64,000 nucleotides of DNA. It comes from Silanimonas sp044377035. GTDB taxonomy: Bacteria; Pseudomonadota; Gammaproteobacteria; Xanthomonadales; Xanthomonadaceae. The stretch spans positions 1 through 64,000 of the forward strand of contig NZ_JBILJW010000013.1 of NCBI RefSeq assembly GCF_044377035.1, in the 5' to 3' direction. Below the pieces are notes generated by a model. The model did not search any database. It worked only from the letters and a program-made list of their open reading frames with translations, and was not told the DNA's origin. A program made the translations under genes and the position numbers. Every line of letters begins with the position of its first letter. The first letter of the stretch is position 1. This document shows positions 42,027-50,357 of this stretch, in pieces.

Positions 42027-43592
42027 TCAGCCCGACGTCGGGCGGATCTCGCCCGACTTCAGCTTCGCGAAGTAGCCATCCACTTCCTCGCGCACCACCG
42101 GCAGCAGGAGGTACACGCCGATCAGGTTCGGAATGGCCATCAGGAAGATCAGGCCATCGGAAAGATTGATCAGCTGCGCGAGGTCCATCGTGCAGGCGAC
42201 GACGGCCGCGGCGAGGTACAGGAGGATGTAGCTGTTCGTCACCCAGCGACGCTCACCGGTGAGGTAAGTCGCGGCCTTGGCGCCGTAGTAGGCCCAGGTC
42301 AGCATCGTCGAGAACGCGAACAGGAACACCGCCACGGTGAGCACGTAGGGGAACCAGTCGAACACCGTCGCGAAGGCGGTCGAGGTGATGGCCACGCCTT
42401 CCATGCCCTCGATCTTCCACGCACCGGTCACCACGACCATCAGCGCCGTCGCGGTGCAGACGATCACCGTGTCGATGAAGGGCTCCCACAGCGCGACGAG
42501 GCCCTCGGTGGCGGGGTGCTTGGTCTTCACCGCGGAATGGGCGATGGGCGCGGAACCCAAACCGGCCTCGTTCGAGAACGCCGCACGCTGGAAACCGGCG
42601 AGCAAGGCACCAATCACGCCGCCCGCCGCGGCTTCACCGCTGAAGGCGGAGGAAACGATCAACCCGATCGCACCCGGCAGCGCATCGATGTGGACGACAA
42701 GCACCGCGCCGCAGCCGACGAGGTACACGAGGATCATGGCGGGGATCAGCTTCTCGGTAACCCGGCCGATGCGGGTGATGCCGCCCAGCACGACGAGGCC
42801 CGCTAGCGAGGCGATGCCGATGCCGAAGGCCCAGCCCATGCCTTCCAGCGGGCCGTCCGCGCCGCCGGTGACTTTGTGGAACTGTGCGAAGGCCTGGTTG
42901 GCCTGGAACATGGAGCCCGCGCCGATACCGCCGAGCATCGCGCAGACCGCGAACAGCGCGGCCAGCGCCTTGCCGAAGCCCCCCAGCGACCGGTAGCGCT
43001 CGGCGATTCCCCGCGACAGGTAGTACATCGGACCGCCGGAGACCGTGCCGTCCGGGTTCTGCTGGCGGTACTTCACGCCGAGGGTGCACTCGGCGAACTT
43101 CGTGCTCATGCCGAGCAGGCCGGCCACGATCATCCAGAAGGCGGCACCCGGACCGCCGATCGTGATCGCCAACGCAACGCCGGCGATGTTGCCGAGGCCG
43201 ACCGTGCCCGAGACCGCCGACGTCAGCGCCTGGAAGTGCGAGACCTCGCCGGGGCTCCCGGGCTCCGCGTAGTGGCCACGCATCAGGCGGAAGCCCTGCA
43301 TGAAGCCGCGGAAGTTGATGAACCGGAAGTACAGGGTGCACACCACGCCGCCCAGCAGCAGCCAGGCGACGATCAGCGGGATGGCCGTTTCGCCGGCACC
43401 GCAAGCCCCGCTCATCGAGTAGGAGAGGCCGTCGCCAACGCAGGCCCGCGAGAAGATCGCACCCCCCACCGCGTTCGCGATCGGTTCCACCGCGCGATTG
43501 ATCGTTTCATCGAGGCCTGCGGCGGCGATCCCGCCCAGCGCCGTCGCATCCTGCCCCACCACCGGCCCGAAGGCCGCGTCCATCGTCGTCAT
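42027..43592 (-). CDS. Alanine/glycine:cation symporter (AGCS family)
   Basis: 521 residues with about ten or eleven membrane helices. Family blocks: TLYFRFINFRGFMQG, SAVSGTVGLGNIAGVALAI (the Na/alanine site helix), GPGAAFWMIVAGLLGM, KFAECTLGVKYR, GGPMYYLSRG, and FQRAAFSNEAGLGSAPIAH. It takes up alanine or glycine with Na. First of two symporter genes in the same direction; the DAACS gene follows after 10 bases. The EAL gene upstream is on the same strand, 48 bases away. Confidence 0.94.
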   Translation of the reverse strand: MTTMDAAFGPVVGQDATALGGIAAAGLDETINRAVEPIANAVGGAIFSRACVGDGLSYSMSGACGAGETAIPLIVAWLLLGGVVCTLYFRFINFRGFMQGFRLMRGHYAEPGSPGEVSHFQALTSAVSGTVGLGNIAGVALAITIGGPGAAFWMIVAGLLGMSTKFAECTLGVKYRQQNPDGTVSGGPMYYLSRGIAERYRSLGGFGKALAALFAVCAMLGGIGAGSMFQANQAFAQFHKVTGGADGPLEGMGWAFGIGIASLAGLVVLGGITRIGRVTEKLIPAMILVYLVGCGAVLVVHIDALPGAIGLIVSSAFSGEAAAGGVIGALLAGFQRAAFSNEAGLGSAPIAHSAVKTKHPATEGLVALWEPFIDTVIVCTATALMVVVTGAWKIEGMEGVAITSTAFATVFDWFPYVLTVAVFLFAFSTMLTWAYYGAKAATYLTGERRWVTNSYILLYLAAAVVACTMDLAQLINLSDGLIFLMAIPNLIGVYLLLPVVREEVDGYFAKLKSGEIRPTSG

Positions 43593-43640
43593 CCCGTCCT
43601 CGGTCCGCTTCCAACACGAAAGGCCGAGGCTAACAGCCGG

Positions 43641-44807
43641 CTATGTGAACAAATCCTCAGCACGTGTGAGCAATTCGTCACGGGTCTGCGGCTTGCCCAC
43701 GAGCCAACCCTGCGCGTAGTCACAGCCCAAGCGCTTGAGCACGGCCAACTGGGCCTCGCTCTCGATGCCTTCGACCACGATCGAAGCGTCCAAGGATTTG
43801 GCCATCGCCACGATGGTCTCGACGATCGCCATCGACCGCGCGTCGGTCAGCATGTTCTGGACGAAGCCCTGGTCGATCTTGAGGGTGTCGAAGGGCAGCA
43901 GGTGCATCTGGGTGAGGTGCGAGTAGCCGGTGCCGAAGTCGTCCAGCGCCACCTTCACCCCGTGGCCATGGCAGAGCGCGATGAACCCCTGCATCAGCAC
44001 CGGATTCATCGCCTGGCTCTCGGTGATCTCGATCTTGATGCTGCCCCGCGGCAGGCCGGCTGCATCGACGCGCGCGATGACGCGCTCCAGCAAGCCCGAC
44101 TCGCGCAACTGCCGCGCGCTCACGTTCACGGCGACGAACAGCGGGCGTCCGGCCGCATCGATGAACTCACGCGCGGCGGCGCAGGCGGTGTCGAACACGT
44201 ATTCGCCGACCGGGACGATCAGCGAGGTCTCCTCGGCAAGCGCGACGAACTCGGCGGGGGAGATCGGGCCGCGCTCCGGATTCGTCCAGCGCACCAAGGC
44301 TTCGAAACCGGCGATCCGTCCCTCGGCCACGTGCAGCAGGGGCTGGTATCGGACATCTAGGCCGCCGACGTTCAGTGCCGCGCGCAATTGCGACTCGAGG
44401 CGCATCTTGCCGACGCCCGCTGCCTCGTCCGGCACTTCCACGGAAGACGCCTTCGCTGTTCCGCCCTGCAAGGCGGCCAAAGCACTGCGGTAACGTTGCA
44501 AGGTGCCCTGCAGCAGGGCACGGATCACCGGATCGGCGCCCTCGATGCGCTCGGCGATCTGGGCGCGGTCCAGCGCGATCAGGCGACAGGCCGACAAGGC
44601 GACGGCCGTCGCCGTGCGCGGAGCGGCATCGATCACCGCCATCTCCCCGATGATCGCCCCCGGCCCCAGCAAGGCCAGCACCACCTCGTGGCCGCGCTGC
44701 GTCGCACGGATCTCCACCTGGCCCTCGTCGAGGATGAAGGCCGTGGTGGGCGGATCCCCCTCGCGGAAGAGCACCTCTCCGGGCTGCAGTCGGATTTCCG
44801 CGCTCAT
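43641..44807 (-). CDS. Cyclic-nucleotide-binding EAL phosphodiesterase
   Basis: 388 residues joining two signal domains. Residues 1-115: a cNMP-binding beta roll; GEMAVIDAAPRTATA matches the phosphate-binding cassette, keeping the Glu and Arg used by cAMP/cGMP receptors. Residues about 135-388: an EAL domain that should hydrolyse cyclic di-GMP. All catalytic parts are visible: EALVRW, NVSARQ, EITES, DDFGTGYSHL, LKIDQGFV, VEGIE and QGW. No membrane helix or GGDEF. Activity may thus be tuned by cAMP or cGMP, a cross-talk inferred from the layout. No partner gene nearby. Confidence 0.9.
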   Translation of the reverse strand: MSAEIRLQPGEVLFREGDPPTTAFILDEGQVEIRATQRGHEVVLALLGPGAIIGEMAVIDAAPRTATAVALSACRLIALDRAQIAERIEGADPVIRALLQGTLQRYRSALAALQGGTAKASSVEVPDEAAGVGKMRLESQLRAALNVGGLDVRYQPLLHVAEGRIAGFEALVRWTNPERGPISPAEFVALAEETSLIVPVGEYVFDTACAAAREFIDAAGRPLFVAVNVSARQLRESGLLERVIARVDAAGLPRGSIKIEITESQAMNPVLMQGFIALCHGHGVKVALDDFGTGYSHLTQMHLLPFDTLKIDQGFVQNMLTDARSMAIVETIVAMAKSLDASIVVEGIESEAQLAVLKRLGCDYAQGWLVGKPQTRDELLTRAEDLFT

Positions 44808-44854
44808 CCCTTGCCTCCGTCATCGCTTGGCGCCACGACCGCACCCTACAACGA

Positions 44855-44878
44855 AAAACGGGGCCGAAGCCCCGTTTT
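44855..44878. terminator. Bidirectional terminator downstream of pilQ
   Basis: 10-bp stem AAAACGGGGC / GCCCCGTTTT with a CGAA loop; T-runs on both strands. It starts about 36 bases after the pilQ stop and ends the pilMNOPQ transcript. Confidence 0.85.
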
Positions 44879-44913
44879 CCTTCCCGCCCCGTGCGGGGGG
44901 CTGGACCGCTCGA

Positions 44914-47151
44914 TCAGCGGGTCGAGCCCGCCACCTGCAGGATGCGCGGGGTGACGAAGATCAGCAGCTCCGCCTTCTCGCTCCTCCGATCGTTGTTGCG
45001 GAAGAGGTTGCCGAGGCCCGGGATGTCACCGAGGAAGGGCACCTTCGACAGATCCTCGCGCCTCTCGAACTCGTAGATGCCACCCACCACGACCGTCTGG
45101 CCGTTGTTGATCAGGACCGCCGTGTTGACCTCTCGCTTGGTGATCTGCGGGACGCTGCCACCGCCCGGCACCTCGATGAAGCCCGCCACTTCGTCCTTCT
45201 TCACGCCAAGTGCGAGGAACACGCGATTGTCCTGCGTAATGGTCGGCGTGACCTTGAGCTCCAGCAGCGCCTCCTTGAACTGCACCGTCGCGGTTTGCTG
45301 CCCACCGGCGCCTTGGACGGTAACGTAGCCAATCTCATCGCCCTGCTTGATGATGGCTTCGCGCTGGTTGGCGGTGATGACGCGCGGATTGGCGACAACT
45401 TCACCTCGCCCCTCCTCTTGAATGGCCTGCAACTCGATATCGAGATCCAGGCTGTTGCCCAGAATGGTAAAGGCCATCGTAGAAGCGGTGTTGTTCGCGA
45501 AACGCGTGTTTAGGATCTGCGTAAAGGCAGGAACGGTCAGCTCGGGCCGCGTGGGGCGCTCACTGGTGAGTCCGTTGTTGAAATCCGCGAGCTCAGCCTG
45601 ATACAGCGCCAATGCCGCATTGTTCTCCGCAACCTGGTTGAGGTAATTGCGATTGCTCGCGGTATTCCCGGAAGCGATGACGTCGCCCTCCGTTCCGCTG
45701 ACGCCAAAGCGCGCACCGATTTCGCGGGCGAAGCTCTCCTGCGCAATGACGATTCGGGCCTCGATCAGCACCTGGTCGACCGGCCGATCCAGAACGGCCA
45801 CCAGATCCTTGATGCCCTGCACCTTCTTGGCGGTGTCCGCCACCAGCAAGGTGTTCGAACGGGTGTCGAAGCTGACGCTGCCGCGCGGCGACAGGAAGCC
45901 GCGATCGGCCTCACCACCACCCTGTCCTCCTTGACTGGACTGACCGCCTCCCTGTGCGGTCTTACTACCCTCAGTCAAGAGCGTGGCGATTTCCTCGGCA
46001 TTGGCATAGTTGATGACAATAATCTCGTTTACCAGCTCCGCCTTGCTTTCCAACGACATTCGGGCAGCCTCGCGCGCCTGCTCGAACGCTGCGATCTCGG
46101 CCTGCGGCGCCACCCACACCACGTTGCCGTCGCGACGCTTGTCCAGCGACTTGGCGCGCAGCACCACGTCGAGGGCCTGGTCCCACGGCACGTTGATCAG
46201 GCGCAGCGTCAGGTTCCCCTGCACGGTGTCGGCCGCCACGATGTTGAGGCCCGATTCTTCGGCGACCAGCTGCAGGATGGTGCGCACCGGCACGTCCTGG
46301 AAATTGAAGGTCACCGGCTTGCCGGCGTAGCGCTGTGGCTCTGCTGCCGCGCCGGCCTGGCCCACCGCCGCGGTGGCCGCGCCCTTCGGCATCACTTCCA
46401 GCACGTATTCGTTGCCGGTCTGGTAAGCGCTGGTCTCGAACAGGCCTTCCGTCGCGATCACGATCTGGGTGCCACCGTCCTTCGACGCGGGGTCGAGGCG
46501 GGTGACGGGCGTGGCGAAGTCGGTGACGTCGAGACGACGCGCCTGGTCGACCGGCAGCTGGGCGTTCTCGACATCGACGTAGAGACGATCGCCGTCGCGA
46601 CGCAAGCTGGCCTGAGCGCCTTCCTGGTTGAAGCGGAGGATCACGCGGCCCGAGCCGTCCTCGCCGCGGCGGAAATCGACCGCCGAGACGCGGATGCCAG
46701 AATCGAGGCGCTTGGCCGGATCCGGCGAGGCCGCCACCACCGTGGCTGACGAGGCAGCGTTACCCGGTTCGAGGGACAGGACCAGCAGGTTGCCATTGCT
46801 GCGGGTCGTGTAGCCCGCGTTGCGGAACAGGTCGACGACAGCGCGCGTGCGGCCACCGGCCTCGACGATCGAGACGGCGGAAGCGGCGCCGGACCCGACG
46901 GCGAGTCGACGCGCGTCGAAACCGTTGCCGGTCTCCGGGAAGTCAATGGCGATGCGTGGCGGCACGTCGGTGGTGAACGCGTTCACCGCGCCGACCGGCT
47001 GCTCGAATTCGAACGTGATGTCCACCTTGCCGCCGCTGCCGGCCGCATAGCGGACATCCTTCAAGGTGTTGGCCGCTAGGGCCGGGAACGCCGCCGTCCA
47101 AAGCAGGCAGGCCGCCAGAGCGGCACGGGCCGCGATTTTCTTCGTGCTCAT
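44914..47151 (-). CDS. pilQ: Type IV pilus secretin PilQ
   Basis: Outer-membrane secretin through which the type IV pilus passes; also the DNA entry pore in transformable species. 745 residues. Signal peptide (MSTKKIAARAALAACLL...FPALA), two AMIN domains that bind peptidoglycan (about 30-250), STN/N0 (VTFNFQDVPVRTILQLVAEES), N1, then the secretin core ending in VGGIYEFERRE and VPFLGDIPGLGNLFRN. A Gly/Gln-rich linker (SKTAQGGGQSSQGGQGGG) separates N1 from the core. An upstream ATG at 47193, overlapping the pilP stop, is an alternative start, but the signal peptide supports 47151. Bases about 45230-46080 are clearly less GC-rich than the rest (see findings). Confidence 0.95.
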   Translation of the reverse strand: MSTKKIAARAALAACLLWTAAFPALAANTLKDVRYAAGSGGKVDITFEFEQPVGAVNAFTTDVPPRIAIDFPETGNGFDARRLAVGSGAASAVSIVEAGGRTRAVVDLFRNAGYTTRSNGNLLVLSLEPGNAASSATVVAASPDPAKRLDSGIRVSAVDFRRGEDGSGRVILRFNQEGAQASLRRDGDRLYVDVENAQLPVDQARRLDVTDFATPVTRLDPASKDGGTQIVIATEGLFETSAYQTGNEYVLEVMPKGAATAAVGQAGAAAEPQRYAGKPVTFNFQDVPVRTILQLVAEESGLNIVAADTVQGNLTLRLINVPWDQALDVVLRAKSLDKRRDGNVVWVAPQAEIAAFEQAREAARMSLESKAELVNEIIVINYANAEEIATLLTEGSKTAQGGGQSSQGGQGGGEADRGFLSPRGSVSFDTRSNTLLVADTAKKVQGIKDLVAVLDRPVDQVLIEARIVIAQESFAREIGARFGVSGTEGDVIASGNTASNRNYLNQVAENNAALALYQAELADFNNGLTSERPTRPELTVPAFTQILNTRFANNTASTMAFTILGNSLDLDIELQAIQEEGRGEVVANPRVITANQREAIIKQGDEIGYVTVQGAGGQQTATVQFKEALLELKVTPTITQDNRVFLALGVKKDEVAGFIEVPGGGSVPQITKREVNTAVLINNGQTVVVGGIYEFERREDLSKVPFLGDIPGLGNLFRNNDRRSEKAELLIFVTPRILQVAGSTR

Positions 47152-47192
47152 CTGTGCGCCTTCAGTCGTCGAGGTAGTCATGCGCGTCCCCA

Positions 47193-47702
47193 TCACTTGT
47201 CATCCAAGGCCAGACTGGCCTGTCGTTCGAGCCATCCACCGGCACCGTCGGACACCAGCTCGACGATCTCGATGCGCTCGGGAGCAACCGAGGCCACGCG
47301 GCCATCGCTCTGCCCCAGGTAGTTGTTCACCCGCACGCGGTACGTGACCTTGTCGGGCGCGAGGACCAGCGCGATCGTGTCCGCACCGGTGCCGATCGTG
47401 CCGACCATCTGCAGCGCGTCGAGCGGGAAGGCTTCCAGAGCCTCCTTGCGACGGTTCGGGTCCGGCCGCGGACCCGCAGCATCCCGATTGCCGACCGGCG
47501 CGGAGAACGGATCGCGAAGCGTATCCGCGGTGTACTCCACCGGCGGGAACGTGCGAAGCGGCGGCAGCGGGTCAAGCGGCGGCGCCGGGCGGGCCTTCAC
47601 TTCGGCCACCCAGGCCTCGAGATCGGCCGTACTGCGGCCGCAGCCGGCCAACGCGAAGGCCACGAAGGTAACGAGGCTCATGCGGACGAGCATCTTGTTC
47701 AT
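47193..47702 (-). CDS. pilP: Type IV pilus assembly lipoprotein PilP
   Basis: 169 residues. A lipoprotein signal with Cys21 (FALAGCGRS) anchors it in a membrane. A Pro-rich linker (PAPPLDPLPPLRTFPPVEY) leads to the beta-sandwich domain with DALQMVGTIGTGADTIALVL and the GQSDGRVASV region. PilP joins the PilN/PilO pair to the secretin PilQ. The ATG at 47702 overlaps the pilO stop (ATGA). The stop touches the start of an alternative pilQ start codon. Confidence 0.94.
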   Translation of the reverse strand: MNKMLVRMSLVTFVAFALAGCGRSTADLEAWVAEVKARPAPPLDPLPPLRTFPPVEYTADTLRDPFSAPVGNRDAAGPRPDPNRRKEALEAFPLDALQMVGTIGTGADTIALVLAPDKVTYRVRVNNYLGQSDGRVASVAPERIEIVELVSDGAGGWLERQASLALDDK

Positions 47703-48415
47703 TGCTGACCTCCCTGCGGCACGGCACCACCCTGCGGCACGGAGCCCCCCTGCGGGGTCGCCGCCGCGGATGCGGCTTTCGCGGCGATCTCGGATTCGTC
47801 GAGGTAGCGGTAGGTCTTGATGGTGCCCTTGAGACCAAGCGTACCTGGCGGCAAAGCGGGCTCCCCGGCAGCGGGCTCCTTCGGCGCGAGGGAGATGTCG
47901 TGGAAGGTCATGATGACCACGCGGGGAAGCGACGCGACACCGCTGACGAACTGGCCGAACTGATGGTACGTGCCGTTCATCTCGAGCGTGATGGGCTGTT
48001 CGGCATAGAAATCCTTCAAGACCTCAGCGCCGGGCTGGAACAGCTCGTTGTTGATGCCGGTGGCGCGCGCCGTCTGCGAGATATCGACGATCAGGTCGGG
48101 CATCTCCGTCCTCGAGGGCAACTGGCGCAGCATCTGCTTGAGCATCTGCTCCATCTGCTCGAGCTGCGCCTTGAGGGGCTCGAGATTGGCCGCTTTCGCC
48201 GCCTCTTTCTCGTAATCCCCGCGCAGCGTCACTTCTTCAGCCTCCAGACCTTCCAAGGTGGTCTGCTTGTCACGGATCACGAGGTACCAGCCGAGGAAGG
48301 CGACGAGCAGCGCGGCAAGGACGCCGGCACCGACCTTCGCTTCTTGCGGCCAAGCCCCTGAGTTATTGAAGTCGAGGTTGTTGATGTCGCTGAGTTTGAA
48401 CTTGCTTTTGGCCAT
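47699..48415 (-). CDS. pilO: Type IV pilus assembly protein PilO
   Basis: 238 residues: short cytoplasmic N-terminus (MAKSKFKLSDINNLDFNN), one membrane helix (about 30-48), a coiled coil (about 50-100, EKEAAKAANLEPLKAQLEQMEQM-type) and a periplasmic ferredoxin-like domain. PilO pairs with PilN. The last 15 residues repeat a GGSVPQGG/GGAVPQGG motif that is unlikely to be conserved. The ATG at 48415 is fixed by the family start. pilN lies 10 bases upstream, pilP overlaps by four bases. Confidence 0.93.
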   Translation of the reverse strand: MAKSKFKLSDINNLDFNNSGAWPQEAKVGAGVLAALLVAFLGWYLVIRDKQTTLEGLEAEEVTLRGDYEKEAAKAANLEPLKAQLEQMEQMLKQMLRQLPSRTEMPDLIVDISQTARATGINNELFQPGAEVLKDFYAEQPITLEMNGTYHQFGQFVSGVASLPRVVIMTFHDISLAPKEPAAGEPALPPGTLGLKGTIKTYRYLDESEIAAKAASAAATPQGGSVPQGGAVPQGGQQ

Positions 48416-48425
48416 GGTCGGGTCC

Positions 48426-49115
48426 TCAGGAGGCCTCGGGCGCGGCCGTGGGCGCGCTGCCGGGAGCGGCCGCGGGCGCGTTGGACGGCACGCTGCCACT
48501 CGGCGTTGCACCCTCTTCCGCTTCAGCCTCTTCGCTTGTCGAGCGGAGGGTCACGGTCATCTCGAAACCGAAGGGCAGGGAGCGATCCGTCGGAGTCGTC
48601 GGCCGAGCGGCGCTCGCCGCCTGCGTGGCATCGCCGGCCTTGATGATGCTCAGCCGGGGGTTGTTGATCAGGCCACTGGCCTCGAGGTTGCGCATGTAGG
48701 CACTCACGCGCGACTCGGATTGCGAACGGCCGGCCAAGGTCAGCTCCTGGCCCACCTGCTTGATGGTGACCAGGCGCACGCCGTCGGGGATGGTGCGGAC
48801 CAGCTCTTCGAAGAGCCGGACGTTCTGCGAGCGATCGGCCTGCAACTCCTCGATGACGTCCTTGCGCTGCAGCAGGCTGGCCTTGCGCGCCTCGACGGTC
48901 TCGATCTCTACGTTCTGCGCCACGGCTTCCGCAATGCGCTGCTTGAGCAGGTCGTTGCGCGCCGTTTGCCCTTCGATCTGCCCGTCGTAGTAGGAGGACC
49001 CGGCGAACACCAGCGCGACGCCGGCGATCAGCGCGCCGCCGAGCATCGTCGCAAAGTCCTTCTGGCGCTGCTTGCGGCGCTCGGCGCGCCACGGCAAAAG
49101 ATTGATGCGTGCCAT
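48426..49115 (-). CDS. pilN: Type IV pilus assembly protein PilN
   Basis: 229 residues. The N-terminus MARINLLPWR is the conserved peptide that inserts into the PilM groove. Then come a membrane helix (about 24-42), a coiled coil (about 45-85) and a periplasmic domain ending in an Ala/Pro-rich tail. Its start overlaps the pilM stop by one base. The tail after residue 190 is probably disordered. Confidence 0.94.
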   Translation of the reverse strand: MARINLLPWRAERRKQRQKDFATMLGGALIAGVALVFAGSSYYDGQIEGQTARNDLLKQRIAEAVAQNVEIETVEARKASLLQRKDVIEELQADRSQNVRLFEELVRTIPDGVRLVTIKQVGQELTLAGRSQSESRVSAYMRNLEASGLINNPRLSIIKAGDATQAASAARPTTPTDRSLPFGFEMTVTLRSTSEEAEAEEGATPSGSVPSNAPAAAPGSAPTAAPEAS

Positions 49116-50173
49116 CAGTCGAAGCTCCTCAGGGCCAGGCCGCAGGCGATCATCAAGGAGGGCGCGTCCTGCTGCAGCGCGTGCGCCTGCACGCGCGGGC
49201 CGAGGCCCATGTTGGCCAGCGGGTTGGCGACGACCGTCGGGATGCCGAGGTGCTCCTCCACCATGCGGTCGACGCCGGCGATCGAGGCGCAGCCGCCGGC
49301 CAGCACGACCTGGTCGACGCGGTTGAACTCGGAGCCGGCATAGAAGAACTGCAGCAGGCGGCTGACCTGCTGGACCATCGCTTCCTTGAAGGGCTCGAGC
49401 ACTTCCGGCTCGTAGCTCTCCGGCAAGCCGCCCTGGCGCTTGGCGGCACCGGCTTCTTCGTAGCTCATGCCGTAGCGGCGCATGATCTCGTCGGTGAGCT
49501 GCTTGCCGCCGAAGACCTGCTCGCGGGCGTAGATGCTGCGGCCGTTGCGGATGACGTTCAGCGTGGTCATCGTCGAGCCGATGTCGACGAGCGCGACGAT
49601 CGCGTCCTTGCCGACGCCGAGCTGGTCGGCGACGAGCTTGAAGGCGTTCTCCAGCGCGAAGACCTCGACGTCGACGACTTTCGCCGTCAGGCCACCGAGC
49701 TCCAGCGCCTGCTGGCGCAGCTCGACGTTCTCGGTGCGCGAGGCGGCGAGGATGACGTGCACGTTCTCCGGGCTGGATGGCACCGGACCCAGAACTTCGA
49801 AATCGAGGCTGACTTCGTCGATCGGGAAGGGAATGTAGTTGGCCGCCTCGAGCTGCACCTGGTCTTCCATCGCATCGTCGTCGAGGTCCGCCGACATGCT
49901 GATCACCTTGGTGATCACCGCGGCGCCCGACACGGCGACGGAAGCGTGCTTGACCTTGCTGCCGGAACGGTTGAGCGCGCGCTTGATGGCTTCACCCACC
50001 GCCTCGACTTCGACGATGTTCTTTTCGACAACGGCATTGGGCGGCAGCGCCTCCACGCCGTAGTGGTCGACCCGGTAACGGTTGCCGACCTGACTGAGCT
50101 GGAGCAGCTTCACGGCTGTCGAACTGATGTCGATCCCGACCAGCGGAACCCTGGATGGACTGAACAAACCCAT
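49115..50173 (-). CDS. pilM: Type IV pilus assembly ATPase-like protein PilM
   Basis: 352-residue cytoplasmic actin-like protein that binds PilN and links the pilus machine to its ATPases. VPLVGIDISSTAVKLLQLS is phosphate-1; ALVDIGSTMTTLNVI phosphate-2; VVLAGGCASIAGVDRMV the adenosine motif. First gene of pilMNOPQ. GGGGAG lies eight bases before the ATG. A TTGACA on the minus strand at 50242-50247 probably serves the operon promoter. Confidence 0.96.
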   Translation of the reverse strand: MGLFSPSRVPLVGIDISSTAVKLLQLSQVGNRYRVDHYGVEALPPNAVVEKNIVEVEAVGEAIKRALNRSGSKVKHASVAVSGAAVITKVISMSADLDDDAMEDQVQLEAANYIPFPIDEVSLDFEVLGPVPSSPENVHVILAASRTENVELRQQALELGGLTAKVVDVEVFALENAFKLVADQLGVGKDAIVALVDIGSTMTTLNVIRNGRSIYAREQVFGGKQLTDEIMRRYGMSYEEAGAAKRQGGLPESYEPEVLEPFKEAMVQQVSRLLQFFYAGSEFNRVDQVVLAGGCASIAGVDRMVEEHLGIPTVVANPLANMGLGPRVQAHALQQDAPSLMIACGLALRSFD

Positions 50174-50207
50174 CGGTTTCTCCCCTTCCCACGGGCGCTT
50201 ACGTGAG

Positions 50208-50247
50208 ATTAATGCGCCGGAACATTAAAAGCAGAAAACTGTGTCAA
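50208..50247 (-). promoter_or_regulatory. Promoter region of pilMNOPQ
   Basis: Perfect TTGACA (50247-50242, minus strand) in an AT-rich island between pilM and the PBP1A gene. The best -10-like hexamers, TTTAAT or TAATGT, stand only 12-14 bases away; at 17 bases the sequence is poor, so the exact -10 is uncertain. Confidence 0.45.
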
Positions 50248-50322
50248 CCGCAACGCCTCCTTAACGCCCCACCCTGCCCGGGGCCGGCCGGACCCCGCCC
50301 CAGCGTGGTCCCGCCCCCCCGG

Positions 50323-50328
50323 TATACT
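50323..50328 (+). promoter_or_regulatory. Candidate -10 box of the PBP1A gene
   Basis: TATACT, 5 of 6 matches to TATAAT, 30 bases before the start codon at 50358. No clear -35. Confidence 0.45.
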
Positions 50329-50357
50329 CCGCCCTCCCCGCCTTGAGACACCCCCTG

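Noticed and set aside
47699..47770. Short GGxVPQGG repeats at the PilO end as a regulatory repeat
   Set aside because: They are coding low-complexity repeats at a tail that is variable in PilO proteins.
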